DNA from: JAEUJM01 sp041908445
Lineage (GTDB): Bacteria > Actinomycetota > Acidimicrobiia > Acidimicrobiales > DATDAH01
Length of the DNA: 64,000 bases
Direction: 5' to 3'
NCBI GenBank assembly: GCA_041908445.1
Contig: JAYRFK010000036.1
Coordinates: 62,001 to 126,000, forward strand
Shown: one piece after another, positions 49,452 through 58,393 of the stretch
How the letters are laid out: every line of letters starts with the position of its first letter
How positions within the stretch are numbered: position 1 is the stretch's first letter
Position numbers and translations under genes: made by a program
Notes under the pieces: model-generated
The model's database searches: none
What the model saw: the letters and a program-made list of their open reading frames with translations, nothing else
Told to the model about the DNA's origin: nothing

Positions 49452-50465
49452 ATGGGGGTGCGACGCCGACGCACGGGCGGGGGACGGGCGGGCCGACGTG
49501 CCGCGTTCGCCCTCGTGGCCGGCCTGGTCGTGTCGCTCACCGCGGGGTGTGGCGTCGGCGACCCGGAGCGTCCGGACGCCGCCGCGCCGGCCGTCACCAC
49601 CGCCCCGCCCACCACGGAGGCCCCGGTGACGCTGCCGCCGGTGGCCACCGAGCCGGACATCCACGCGGCGGCCGTGGACGCGGGGTCGCCGGCGCTCGAC
49701 CTGGCCACGCCGCCGCGCGTCGGCCGATCGCCCGCCGCGCTCGCCGAGCAGCTCACCCATGCCGAGCACGTCGTCCGGGACCCGGCGGCCTCCGAGGCAC
49801 GCGTCGCCCGCCAGGCGCGGCTCCAGCAGGTCGCCTACCGGGAGCTGGCGCTGCACCCGTCGTGGCTGGATCCCGTGCTCGACCGCCTCCCGGAGCCGCT
49901 GCGCGACGACGCCCTCGACCAGGTCGCCGCCCGCCACGAGTTCCTCGACATGGCGTCGGAGGCGTCGCTGGCCGACGGGCCGCCCGACGGCTGGCGGGTC
50001 GAGCCGCCAGCACCGGCCGACGACCTGCTGGCCTGGTACCAGGCGGCGGCCCGGGAGTACGGCATCGACTGGGAGCTGCTCGCCGCCATCAACCTCGTCG
50101 AGACCGGCCTCGGACGAATCCACGCCGACTCGGTCGCGGGCGCCCAGGGCCCGATGCAGTTCATGCCGGCGACCTGGGCGAGGTGGGGACACGGTGACGT
50201 GCACGACCCGCGCCACGCCATCTTCGGTGCCGCCCGGTACCTCGCCGCCAGCGGCGCCGCCGACGGCCGGGTCGACGACGCCGTCTTCGCCTACAACCGG
50301 GACAACCGGTACGTGCGGGCGGTGAACCTCTACGCCGGTCTGCTCCGGAGCACCCCGCTGCTGTTCCGGGGTCTCTACCACTGGCAGGTGTACTACCGGT
50401 CGGTCGCCGGCGACCTGCTCCTGCCCGAGGGCTACCCGGCGGTCCCGGCCGCGCCCCGGCCCTGA
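49452..50465 (+). CDS. Lytic transglycosylase lipoprotein
   Basis: The ATG at 49452 follows AGGAGG. The 337-residue protein has a lipoprotein signal (hydrophobic stretch, then lipobox LTAGC, Cys near 34). A Pro/Thr-rich linker (40-70) and a helical region follow, then an SLT domain (about 190-300): catalytic Glu in INLVETGLGRI, then GPMQFMPATWARWG and the Tyr in DDAVFAYNRD. It should cleave peptidoglycan glycan strands at the outer face. The overall layout matches actinobacterial SLT lipoproteins. Confidence 0.78.
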   Translation: MGVRRRRTGGGRAGRRAAFALVAGLVVSLTAGCGVGDPERPDAAAPAVTTAPPTTEAPVTLPPVATEPDIHAAAVDAGSPALDLATPPRVGRSPAALAEQLTHAEHVVRDPAASEARVARQARLQQVAYRELALHPSWLDPVLDRLPEPLRDDALDQVAARHEFLDMASEASLADGPPDGWRVEPPAPADDLLAWYQAAAREYGIDWELLAAINLVETGLGRIHADSVAGAQGPMQFMPATWARWGHGDVHDPRHAIFGAARYLAASGAADGRVDDAVFAYNRDNRYVRAVNLYAGLLRSTPLLFRGLYHWQVYYRSVAGDLLLPEGYPAVPAAPRP

Positions 50466-50485
50466 GGCGGCGCGTTCACGGCGGG

Positions 50486-50640
50486 TCAGCCGAGCGCGGC
50501 GGGGTCGCCCACGCGGAAGCACACGGTCGAGGGCGGCGCGGCCCGGAGGGACGGCGACCAGGCCGCCGCGTTCATGGCCAGGGCGTGCAGCGACCGGGCG
50601 GCCACGCCGCGGGTGACGGGCGCACGGGGGTCGAAGACGG
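50486..50640 (-). pseudogene. Remnant of an SLH-domain protein (C-terminal piece)
   Basis: A minus-strand frame with gene-like G/C third positions reads FDPRAPVTRGVAARSLHALA then STVCFRVGDPAALG to a stop at 50486. The first part is the S-layer homology pattern (F-x-P-x-x-P-V-T-R-x-x-A). No start or upstream domain is present, because the ceramidase-like gene follows on the opposite strand. It is taken as a decayed tail; upstream edge approximate. Confidence 0.4.
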
Positions 50641-50687
50641 TCGGCCCCGCCGACCCTCGTGCGGGGGCGGCGGCGTAGCGTCGGGGC

Positions 50688-51350
50688 GTGGACACCACGC
50701 CCGAGGGACGCTTCGTCGCCGCCTCCGACTGCGAGTGCATCCACGAGGGGCTCATCACCCAGCCCGTGAACACGGCGACGAGCCTGGCTTACGTGGTGGC
50801 CGGGGTCGCGTTGGCGGGTCGGGCCCGGCGGGTCGGCGGCGGGGCGTTCGCGGGGCCGGTGGCGGGCGCCCTCGTCCTCAACGGCGTGGGCAGCGTCGCC
50901 TACCACGGGCCCGGTGGCCGGAGCGGCAAGTGGCTCCACGACACCGGTCTGGTGGCCATGACCGCCACCCTGGCGGTCGCCGGGGTGGCCCGGGTGTTCG
51001 GCTGGGAGCACCGTCGCGTGCGGGTCGCCGATGCCGCGGTCATCGCCGCGGGCGGTGCCGTGCTGGCGCTGCGGCCGGGTAGTGAGCTCGCGATCGTCGC
51101 GCCCCTCGGCGTCGTCGCGGTCGGCCACGAGCTGATCCGGCCGTCCCGCCACGGCGGGGCGCGCCGCCTCCTCGGCGGCCTGCTGCTCGCCGCCGGGGCC
51201 GTCGTCCAGGCCCGCTCCCGCACCGGCCAGCCCTGGTGCCGGCCCGAGGGCCCGTTCCACGGACACGGCCTGTGGCACGTCCTCTCGGCCGCCGGCCTCT
51301 ACCTCGTCGCCGACGCCGCCCTCGCCGAGCACGCCGTCGACGCGGGCTGA
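50688..51350 (+). CDS. Ceramidase-like (CREST superfamily) membrane hydrolase
   Basis: The GTG at 50688 gives 220 residues. The alkaline-ceramidase pattern is visible: CECIHEGLITQPVNTATSL near 14-32 (Cys/Glu and the EP/QPVNT box), YHGPGGRSGKWLHDTGLV near 70-87 (Ser, His and Asp metal ligands) and GHGLWHVLSAAG near 192-203. Several membrane helices fill the spaces. It is a zinc-dependent amidase fold and could act on lipids or other amides in the membrane; the real substrate is unknown. Confidence 0.65.
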   Translation: MDTTPEGRFVAASDCECIHEGLITQPVNTATSLAYVVAGVALAGRARRVGGGAFAGPVAGALVLNGVGSVAYHGPGGRSGKWLHDTGLVAMTATLAVAGVARVFGWEHRRVRVADAAVIAAGGAVLALRPGSELAIVAPLGVVAVGHELIRPSRHGGARRLLGGLLLAAGAVVQARSRTGQPWCRPEGPFHGHGLWHVLSAAGLYLVADAALAEHAVDAG

Positions 51351-51393
51351 TCAGGTCGACGGCGGCTCAGCGGGCCGGGAGCCGGGAGCCAGG

Positions 51394-52272
51394 TCAGAAG
51401 GCCTCCCGCCGGTGGGGCGGCGGGGGCGGCCCTTCGCCCGGTGGCGCAGACGGCGGCGGCGGGTACGAGTCGCCGGCGGCCTGCGGATAGGCGGGCGGTG
51501 GCGGTGCCGGCGCCGCGGGCGGCGGCACCGGGAGCGGCACGACCTCGGCCAGCGGCTCGTGGCCGTCGATGGTCAGGGTGCCGTCACCGAAGAGGACGAC
51601 CGGAGGCCAGTGGGTCCAGGGGGTCGCGGCCAGCAGGGCCAGGACCGTCACGGCCGAGGCGATGGCCACGACGATCGGGCCGACGCCGCGGGTGAACCCG
51701 TCCTGCAGCGGCATGACCAGGCCGTACAGGCCTGCGGTGGCGGTCAGCGCCGTGCCCACGATGAGCCGGACCTTGGCGCTCGATCCGGCGAGGCCGGCGT
51801 AGCCCTTCGCCCGGAGCTCCGCGCGTGCGTGCGCCCGCTCGCCACGCGCCGCCCAACGCACGGTCACCATCTTGCCCTGCGCCTTGCGCATCGGTTGGGC
51901 CAGACCCTGGCTCAACCCGCTGAGCACGACCGCGGCGGCGATCAGGAGACCGACGACCAGCAACGGTGGCGTCATCCACTCGGCGCTGCTGAAGGTCGCG
52001 GTCTCGCTCGCCCGGTACTGCCAGGTCAGCAGGTGCAGGGTCGACTCGCTCGGGATCGTCGTGCCGCCGCGCAACATCACTGACGTCCCGAGGCTGATGA
52101 TGGCCCAGAACGCGGCCACCCCGGTCGCGGCGGCGGCGAGGCCGACGAAGAACTGTTCGCGGGCCCGGAGGGCCACACCCCGCCAGGTGCGCACCGGCGG
52201 CGGGGCCGCGGGGGCGCCGCGGTAGGGCAGGGGAGCCTGCGGGCTCGGACCGACGGTCAGCGGCTGTGCCAT
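51394..52272 (-). CDS. Multi-pass membrane protein with proline-rich tail
   Basis: The ATG at 52272 follows AGGAGGTG. The 292-residue protein has about four hydrophobic segments (near 42-65, 100-122, 165-185 and 198-218) and a long Pro/Gly-rich C-terminus (VPPPAAPAPPPPAY and more). No known family is recognised. It is divergent from the molybdopterin oxidoreductase by 165 bases, which hold no further gene that I see. Confidence 0.6.
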   Translation of the reverse strand: MAQPLTVGPSPQAPLPYRGAPAAPPPVRTWRGVALRAREQFFVGLAAAATGVAAFWAIISLGTSVMLRGGTTIPSESTLHLLTWQYRASETATFSSAEWMTPPLLVVGLLIAAAVVLSGLSQGLAQPMRKAQGKMVTVRWAARGERAHARAELRAKGYAGLAGSSAKVRLIVGTALTATAGLYGLVMPLQDGFTRGVGPIVVAIASAVTVLALLAATPWTHWPPVVLFGDGTLTIDGHEPLAEVVPLPVPPPAAPAPPPPAYPQAAGDSYPPPPSAPPGEGPPPPPHRREAF

Positions 52273-52437
52273 GACGACACCTCCTGTTTCGTGCTGCACC
52301 CTCACCGTGCGCTCGCGTGCGTCGAGGCGACAGGGTCGAACGGCCCGTCGCCGCGCGGTGCCGCGCCGCTCCGCTCGGTCGAGGACGGCGGCGGGAACCC
52401 GCCGTCGAGGGGGGTCGTGCGTGGGTACCGTGCCGCC

Positions 52438-54474
52438 ATGGCCGCGACCACGGCGCTCGGCACCTGTCACCACGACTGCCCGGACTCCTGCGGTTGGGTC
52501 GCGACCGTGGACGAGGGGCGGGTGGTGTCGCTCCGGGGCAACCCCGACCACCCCTACTCCCGCGGCGAGCTGTGCCCGAAGGTGAGCCGGTTCGTCCACC
52601 GGGTCTACGCCCCCGACCGGCTGTTGCACCCGTTGATCCGCACCGGCGCGAAGGGCGGCGGTCCCGAGTCGTTCCGCCGGGCGAGCTGGGACGAGGCCCT
52701 CGCCCTCGTGGCCGACCGCGTGGGCGCCCTCATCGACGAGCACGGCGGCGAGACCGTGCTGACCAACTACTCGGCGGGCACCCAGGGCCTCATCCAGATG
52801 AGCTGCCTCGACCGGCCCTTCTTCGCGGGCCTGGGTGCGTCCCGCACCGTCGGGTCCGTGTGCGGCGCGGTCGCCGGCGCCGGCTTCGCCGCCACCTACG
52901 GCACGGGCCGCTGCGCCGACCCGATGACCCTGGTGCACGCCGAGCTCGTCATTCTCTGGGGCACGAACACCCGACTGACCAACCGGCACCTCTGGCCGGT
53001 GGTCGAGGAGGCCCGGGAGCGCGGCGCCCGCATCGTGGTCGTCGACCCGATGCGCACCGTCACCGCCGAGGCCGCGGACTGGTTCGTGCAACCGCTACCG
53101 GGCACCGACACCGCGCTCGTGCTCGGGATGCTCCACGTGCTGCTCCGCGACGACCTCGTCGACCACGACTACGTCGAGCGGTACACCACCGGGTTCGCCG
53201 GGCTGGCCGCGCAGGCCGCCGGCTGGACACCCGAGCGGGCCGGCGCCGCCACCGGCCTCGACCCGGCCGAGGTCGAGGCCCTCGCCCGCGCCTACGGCGA
53301 GGCCCGGCCGGCGTTCATCCGCACCCTCATCGGGGCCGAGCACCACGAGCACGGCGCCCGCTTCTTCCGGGCCCTCGGCTGCCTGCCCCTCGTCACCGGC
53401 TCGTGGCGCCACCTCGGTGGCGGGTTGGCGCGGTCCACCGCCCAGTGGAACGACGGCACGGTCGACGACGCCGTGTTCGACGCGCCGCAGCCGACCCGGA
53501 GCTTCCCGGCGGGCCGTCTCGGCGCCGCGCTCACCGAGGGCCACCCCGACGGCGGCCCGCCCGTGCACGCGCTCTTCGTCTGGTGCAGCAACCCCGTCCT
53601 GTCGCTCCCCAACGCCGGCGCCATCCGGCGGGGCCTCGCACGCGACGACCTCTTCACCGTGGTCAGCGAGCAGTTCCTCACCGACACCGCCCGGTACGCC
53701 GACGTGGTCTTCCCCGCCGCCACCCAGCTTGAGCAGCTCGACGTGGTGCCGGCGTGGGGCCACCTGCACCTCGGCTGGAACGAGCCCGCCATCGAGCCGC
53801 CGGGCGAGGCCGTGCCCAACACCGAGCTGTGGCGACGGCTGGCCGGCGCCTTCGGCCTCGACGACCCCCGCTTCGCCCTCGACGACGAGGCCCTCATCCG
53901 CCTGGCGCTCACCGGGGTCGACGTCGACGAGCTGCGCCGGCGGGGCTTCCTGCGCCTCCCGCACCCCGAGCCGCTCACGCCCTACGTCGAGGGCGGCTTC
54001 CCCACCCCCTCCGGCAAGGCCGAGCTGTGGGCCGGCGACCTCGACGACAGCGCCGCCCGGGTGCCCGACCACCTCGTCGCCGACGAGGGGCCGGCGCCGG
54101 TGGCGGGGGAGGGTGGGCGGCATCCGCTCTCGCTGCTCACGCCCAAGGTCCACCAGCGCTTCTTGAACACGACCTACTCGCACCACCACGGCGAGCGCGA
54201 GGGCGGCGGGCCCTGGGTCGAGCTCGACCCCGCCGACGCGGATGCCCGCGGCCTGGCCGACGGCGACCTCGCCCGGGTGGCCAACGACCGGGGCCACCTG
54301 GACCTGCCCGTCCGCTTCAGCGAGCGCCTGCGGCCGGGTGTCGCCCTCGTCCCGTGGGGCTGGTGGGGCGACGACCGCGCCGCCAACCTCCTCACCAGCG
54401 ACCGCCCCACGGACTGGGGCGACGGCGTCGCCTACCTCGACACCCGCGTCGAGGTCACCCCCGTCCCGACCTGA
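52438..54474 (+). CDS. Molybdopterin-dependent oxidoreductase
   Basis: The ATG at 52438 gives 678 residues. An N-terminal iron-sulfur motif C-x3-C-x3-C...C (CHHDCPDSC, ELCPK) binds a 4Fe-4S cluster. The molybdopterin domain follows (ILWGTNTRLTNRH, VVVDPMRTVTAEAADWF, VFPAATQLEQLD), and the C-terminal dinucleotide-binding domain contains NTTYSHHHGE. The catalytic metal ligand was not pinned down. There is no Tat signal, so it acts in the cytoplasm, resembling the DMSO-reductase family members with unknown substrates. A hairpin follows. Confidence 0.8.
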   Translation: MAATTALGTCHHDCPDSCGWVATVDEGRVVSLRGNPDHPYSRGELCPKVSRFVHRVYAPDRLLHPLIRTGAKGGGPESFRRASWDEALALVADRVGALIDEHGGETVLTNYSAGTQGLIQMSCLDRPFFAGLGASRTVGSVCGAVAGAGFAATYGTGRCADPMTLVHAELVILWGTNTRLTNRHLWPVVEEARERGARIVVVDPMRTVTAEAADWFVQPLPGTDTALVLGMLHVLLRDDLVDHDYVERYTTGFAGLAAQAAGWTPERAGAATGLDPAEVEALARAYGEARPAFIRTLIGAEHHEHGARFFRALGCLPLVTGSWRHLGGGLARSTAQWNDGTVDDAVFDAPQPTRSFPAGRLGAALTEGHPDGGPPVHALFVWCSNPVLSLPNAGAIRRGLARDDLFTVVSEQFLTDTARYADVVFPAATQLEQLDVVPAWGHLHLGWNEPAIEPPGEAVPNTELWRRLAGAFGLDDPRFALDDEALIRLALTGVDVDELRRRGFLRLPHPEPLTPYVEGGFPTPSGKAELWAGDLDDSAARVPDHLVADEGPAPVAGEGGRHPLSLLTPKVHQRFLNTTYSHHHGEREGGGPWVELDPADADARGLADGDLARVANDRGHLDLPVRFSERLRPGVALVPWGWWGDDRAANLLTSDRPTDWGDGVAYLDTRVEVTPVPT

Positions 54475-54475
54475 T

Positions 54476-54493
54476 CCTCGAGTTCGCCCGAGG
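54476..54493. terminator. Short hairpin between convergent genes
   Basis: CCTCG / CGAGG with an 8-base loop, extended after small bulges by CTGA / TCAG, lies between the oxidoreductase stop and the convergent pectinacetylesterase-like stop. Confidence 0.45.
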
Positions 54494-54496
54494 AGG

Positions 54497-55702
54497 TCAG
54501 CCGGCGGTCGTCGTGGTGGCGCCGCCGTCGAGCGCCGAGGGGTCGCCGCAGTCGCCGGTGCAGGTCACGTCGGGGACGTCCTCGCCGTCGGCGTAGGCCG
54601 TGAGCCAGTCGAGGAACGACGTGCCGTCCACCTCGAGGGTGTACAGCGCCGGCGTGCCGAGGATGGTGTGGTCCGTGCCGGGGGCCAGGTAGCTGGCCAC
54701 GTCGACGCCGCCCTCCTCGATGTAGGCCTCGTTGCCCTGGATCGTGGACTTCAGGTCGTCGCCGGCGAACCCGGCCAACTCCGAGAAGCTCGACTGCACG
54801 TCGTCGTAGGCGGTGTCGTAGCGGGCGAAGCGCACGTCGGGGGCGTGGGCGCCGGCCTGCACGAAGAGGTCGGTGACCCCCCAGTCCTCGGGCGTGAGGC
54901 CCTCGTTCTCGGGCCAGTCCGGGACGTTGGCGAACGTCCCCCACAGCGAGCCGATGGCGGCGTTGATCGCGGGGCTGCTCGGGTAGGCGCCCGAGGCGTC
55001 GGAGAGGACGGTGACCCGAGCGTCGGGCAGGTCGTCGGCGACCAGGGCGCCGAACATCGGCGCGGGCACGCCGCCGGCGCTCGACCCGGTGACGAACACC
55101 TCCTGGGCGCCACCGAACTCCTCGAGCAGGGTGTCGTAGGCGGCGCTGGCGTTCACGAACCCCTTGTGGCTGACCGTGACGTCGTCGGAGTACTCGTTGA
55201 CGTTGTCGCCGAGGTGCAGGTCGCCGGTGCAGTACGGCACGTAGACGAACGACCAGTCCCGGAAGGGGTTGTCGGGGTCGTTCAGGTCGAACACACCGCT
55301 GGGCTCACGCGTGTCGGAGCCGGTCACCTCGAGGCCCGACGCCACCTGGGTGTAGCTGTCGCTGCCCTCGGCGCACATGTCGGCCGAGAAGCAGGCGCCG
55401 CCGCCCTGGAAGTAGAGGACGACCTTGTCGGGGTCGGCGGTGCGGGTCCAGTAGGAGTAGGGGTCGCCGTGGGCGCACTCGCACTCCGGCGGCGCCTCGT
55501 GCTGGACCCACTCGGTCTGCGGATCGACCGGGGCGGCGGCCTCGGCCGTCGTGGCGTCGGTCGTCGCGGCGGTGGTCGCGGTGGTGTCGGCCCCCGCGTC
55601 CTCCGAGCCCGAGTCGCTGCTGCACGCGGCGGCGCCGACCACGAGGGCGAGGGCGCCGGCGAGGACCACGGCGCGGCGGAGAAGTGGCCGTCCCCCTGTC
55701 AT
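54497..55702 (-). CDS. Pectinacetylesterase-family lipoprotein
   Basis: The 401-residue protein has a lipoprotein signal (hydrophobic stretch, lipobox GAAAC, Cys near 27), a Thr/Ala-rich linker (30-60) and a hydrolase domain with LYFQGGGACFSADMC near 95-109, the nucleophile VTGSSAGGVPAPM near 197-209 and a late His in TDHTILGTP. This order matches the pectinacetylesterase/NOTUM family. It is probably a secreted serine esterase anchored outside. The natural substrate need not be pectin. Confidence 0.75.
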   Translation of the reverse strand: MTGGRPLLRRAVVLAGALALVVGAAACSSDSGSEDAGADTTATTAATTDATTAEAAAPVDPQTEWVQHEAPPECECAHGDPYSYWTRTADPDKVVLYFQGGGACFSADMCAEGSDSYTQVASGLEVTGSDTREPSGVFDLNDPDNPFRDWSFVYVPYCTGDLHLGDNVNEYSDDVTVSHKGFVNASAAYDTLLEEFGGAQEVFVTGSSAGGVPAPMFGALVADDLPDARVTVLSDASGAYPSSPAINAAIGSLWGTFANVPDWPENEGLTPEDWGVTDLFVQAGAHAPDVRFARYDTAYDDVQSSFSELAGFAGDDLKSTIQGNEAYIEEGGVDVASYLAPGTDHTILGTPALYTLEVDGTSFLDWLTAYADGEDVPDVTCTGDCGDPSALDGGATTTTAG

Positions 55703-55760
55703 GGCGCCGACCCTACTGGCAGACTCGGCGGCGACCGCCTCGGATTGGCCGGAGGACCCG

Positions 55761-56504
55761 ATGCCCGACGCCGCCCCCCACGACCGCTTCGAGCGGGACC
55801 TGGCCTGGACCCGCTACGCCCACGACGAGCTGCTCGCGGCGCTCGACCGCCTGCCCGACCGGGACTTCGCGGGGCCGTCGCTCCTGCCGGGCTGGACCCG
55901 AGCCCACGTCGCCGCCCACCTGGCCCACAACGCCGAGGGCCTGGGGCGGCTCGCGACCTGGGCGGCGACCGGCGTCGAGACGCCGATGTACCCGTCGGCC
56001 GAGTCGCGGGCGGCGGAGATCGAGGCCACCGCGGCCCACCGCCCGGCCGACATCCGCGAGAAGGTGGCGGCGGCGTCGACCCACCTCGTGCTCCGGCTCG
56101 ACGAGCTGCCCGTGGCCGCCCGGGGCACCGAGGTGCAGAGCCTGCTCCCGCCACGCTTCCCAGCGGCCCTGTTGCCGTGGCAGCGCGTGCGCGAGGTCTG
56201 GGTGCACCTGGTCGACCTGGCCGCGGACGAGGGGTTCTCGGCGATCCCCGACGAGGTCGCCGGGGCGCTGCTGGACGAGGCCGCCGAGCGCTCCATCCTG
56301 CGCGGCGTCGAGCCCGCCGTCGCGCTCGTCGACGACGGCGGCACCTGGTGGCAGCTCGGCGAGGGTCTCGCCGCCACCACCCTCACCGGCACCCGACCGG
56401 CCTTGTTGGGCTGGTTGACCGGCCGCGGCGACCCCGATGCCGTCGTGGCGACGGGGCCCGACGACGCCGCCGTCGAGGTGCCGGCGGCGCCCCTCTGGCC
56501 TTGA
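55761..56504 (+). CDS. Maleylpyruvate-isomerase-family mycothiol-dependent enzyme
   Basis: The ATG at 55761 follows GGAGG. The 247-residue protein begins with the DinB-like mycothiol-binding helical bundle: WTRYAHDELLAALDRLPD, GPSLLPGWTRAHVAAHLAHNAEG (here LLPGWTRAHVAAHLAHNA), and a second His/Asp set in VREVWVHLVDLAADE. A C-terminal MDMPI domain follows. Mycothiol is specific to actinobacteria, which supports the organism call. Whether it isomerises maleylpyruvate is unknown. Confidence 0.75.
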   Translation: MPDAAPHDRFERDLAWTRYAHDELLAALDRLPDRDFAGPSLLPGWTRAHVAAHLAHNAEGLGRLATWAATGVETPMYPSAESRAAEIEATAAHRPADIREKVAAASTHLVLRLDELPVAARGTEVQSLLPPRFPAALLPWQRVREVWVHLVDLAADEGFSAIPDEVAGALLDEAAERSILRGVEPAVALVDDGGTWWQLGEGLAATTLTGTRPALLGWLTGRGDPDAVVATGPDDAAVEVPAAPLWP

Positions 56505-56540
56505 CCCGCCCTCGGCCCCGGACGGCGCTGCCGCTGCGCT

Positions 56541-56714
56541 GACTCCAACTCGGCGCAGCCAACCGTACGGCGTGCGGCGCGATGCGCTCGGTTCAACCTG
56601 GCGCAGCTGTGCAGGCGGACGGCAGCCGACCGGTCGCCACGCCGCTGACTTCAACTCGGCGCAACCAACCGCATGACGTGCGGCGCGATGCGCTCGGTCC
56701 AACCTGGCGCAGCC
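56541..56714. repeat. Two-copy direct repeat, 106-base period
   Basis: Units of about 68 bases begin at 56541 and 56647 (GACTCCAACTCGGCGCA... and GACTTCAACTCGGCGCA...) and end CCAACCTGGCGCAGC or similar, with a few substitutions. The 38 bases between them are not repeated. They lie between convergent genes (56505-56776 has no supported gene). It may be a dispersed repeat element seen here in tandem. Confidence 0.7.
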
Positions 56715-56776
56715 GTCTCGGCTGGCGGCGGCGGAGTCGGGCGCCGAGGCACCGACCCCATCCCGGCGGACACGGC

Positions 56777-57475
56777 TCAGGGCTGGTCGCCGGTGGGGCG
56801 CTCGCCGGCGAAGGCCTCGACGCACGAGTACGTGAAGTCCGCCTCCTCGTAGTACAGCCGCCCGCCGCACGTGCCGCCGTAGAACCGGAGTTCCGACCTC
56901 GTGTCGAAGAGGTCGTCGCAGGCGCCGAGCTCGCCGTCGTGGCAGGCGGTGGCCAGGTCCACGATGGCAGGGTCGGCCTCGGCGGCCACGTCCTCCGGCG
57001 GCGGCGGAACGGAGGGAACCAGCACGACGTCGTGCTCGCCGCAGTCGGCGCCGAGGCCGGCGGCGCGCACCTCGATCACCACCGTGACCGCGTTCTGGCG
57101 CTGGCTGAAGGCCTCCTGGTCGTCGTCGCGCGCCTGGAAGAGGTGGGCGTACTCGGCCACACCGTCCACCAGGGCCTGGGCCATGGCCTCCTGCCCGGCC
57201 GGTGGCGGGAGCGCGGCCAGGTCGGCGGCAACCTGGCGCATCGCCACGGCCCCCTCCTGGCTGCTCTGCTCGTAGCCGGTGGTCTCGGCCGCCTCGACCG
57301 CGCCGTTGCACAGCGCCGCCACCCGCGCCGAGTACTCGGCGGCGTCGAGGGGCGGGTCGGTGTCGTTGACCGGCGGCCCGCCCTGGTCCTGCCCGGCGCC
57401 GACGACGAACACGAGCGCCACCGCGCCGACGAGGAGCCCGATCGTCGCCCAGACCGCCGCGGTGTGCCGTCCCAT
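56777..57475 (-). CDS. Membrane-anchored extracellular hypothetical protein
   Basis: The 232-residue protein has an N-terminal membrane helix (about 7-27) and an outer region with cysteines near 57, 146, 179, 186, 204 and 217 that could form disulfides. A DLATACHDGELGACDDLFDT stretch is typical of actinobacterial exported proteins of unknown function. No enzymatic motif. It is convergent with the mycothiol-type gene. Confidence 0.6.
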   Translation of the reverse strand: MGRHTAAVWATIGLLVGAVALVFVVGAGQDQGGPPVNDTDPPLDAAEYSARVAALCNGAVEAAETTGYEQSSQEGAVAMRQVAADLAALPPPAGQEAMAQALVDGVAEYAHLFQARDDDQEAFSQRQNAVTVVIEVRAAGLGADCGEHDVVLVPSVPPPPEDVAAEADPAIVDLATACHDGELGACDDLFDTRSELRFYGGTCGGRLYYEEADFTYSCVEAFAGERPTGDQP

Positions 57476-57548
57476 CCCCCGGACGCTACGCGCGGACTAC
57501 CGTCGCCGCGCGGCGCGAGCGGCGCCGACGGACAGGGGGAGGCAGGTC

Positions 57549-57998
57549 GTGGCCCAGGTGAAGATCACCATGTCGGAGGCGGAGCGCCAGGAGTTCCTCG
57601 CCGGCCTGCACATCGGTGTGGTCAGCATCAACGAGCCCGGTCGGGGTCCGCTCGCGGTGCCGGTCTGGTACGACTACGCGCCCGGCGGCGAGGTGTCGTT
57701 CATCACGCCGGCCGAGTCGAAGAAGGCGGGCCTGCTGAGCGTCGGCGACCGCATGAGCCTCTGCGCCCAGGACGAGGCCCTGCCCCCGAAGTACGTCGCG
57801 GTCGAGGGCGAGGTCACCGAGATCCGGCCGGCGACGGTCGAGGGCGACGTCACCGCCATGGCCGTGCGCTACCTCGGTGAGGAGATCGGCGCGATCTACG
57901 TGGCGAGCTCCCGGGAGGAGGACCCCCGCGACGAGATCGTCGTGACCTTCCGCCCCGACCGCTGGTTCAGCGCCGACTTCGCCAAGCGGATGGGCTGA
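57549..57998 (+). CDS. Pyridoxamine 5'-phosphate oxidase family protein
   Basis: The GTG at 57549 follows GGGGGAGG. The 149-residue split-barrel protein has VVSINEPGRGPLAVPVWYDYAPGG (here GPLAVPVWYDYAPGG near 27-41), FITPAESKKAGLL and a late VTFRPDRWFSADFAKR. The form is that of the FMN- or F420-binding PNPOx-like family of actinobacteria. The ligand cannot be fixed from sequence alone; F420 is plausible in this lineage. The next gene starts 11 bases later. Confidence 0.7.
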   Translation: MAQVKITMSEAERQEFLAGLHIGVVSINEPGRGPLAVPVWYDYAPGGEVSFITPAESKKAGLLSVGDRMSLCAQDEALPPKYVAVEGEVTEIRPATVEGDVTAMAVRYLGEEIGAIYVASSREEDPRDEIVVTFRPDRWFSADFAKRMG

Positions 57999-58008
57999 AG
58001 GCCGCCAC

Positions 58009-58359
58009 GTGAGCACCCTGGTCGGGGGCGGCTTCGGGTTCGCGTTCTTCGGCTTCTTCTTCGCCCTCGCCATCGGCGCCAACGTGCTGTGGATCCTCAC
58101 CCTGGTCGAGGTCGCCCGGATGCCGGACTCCCAGTACCGGGCCGCCCGCACGGACAAGACCACCTGGATCATCCTCGTGGCCCTCACCGGGATCATCGGC
58201 GTGATCATCTGGTGGGCGGGCAAGCGCCGCGAGGTGCGTGAGGCGGTGCCCTTCGTACCCCTGCCGGCGCCCGGCTGGTACCCCGACCCGGTGCGGTCCG
58301 GCGTCGGCCTGCGCTGGTGGGACGGCTTCCGCTGGACCGACCACGAGGCCGCGGCGTGA
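58009..58359 (+). CDS. Membrane protein with C-terminal DUF2510
   Basis: The GTG at 58009 gives 116 residues: two membrane helices (about 10-33 and 50-69) of a PLDc_N-like hairpin, then the DUF2510 motif GWYPDPVRSGVGLRWWDG with WTDH near the end. DUF2510 occurs as a small soluble tail of actinobacterial membrane proteins; function unknown. Cotranscribed with the PNPOx-like gene. Confidence 0.75.
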   Translation: MSTLVGGGFGFAFFGFFFALAIGANVLWILTLVEVARMPDSQYRAARTDKTTWIILVALTGIIGVIIWWAGKRREVREAVPFVPLPAPGWYPDPVRSGVGLRWWDGFRWTDHEAAA

Positions 58360-58393
58360 GCACGCCCGGCCGCGCGGGGCGACCCGTGCCCCG

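Noticed and set aside
56541..56714. CRISPR array
   Set aside because: Only two copies, 68-base units, no cas genes, and the spacing does not fit.
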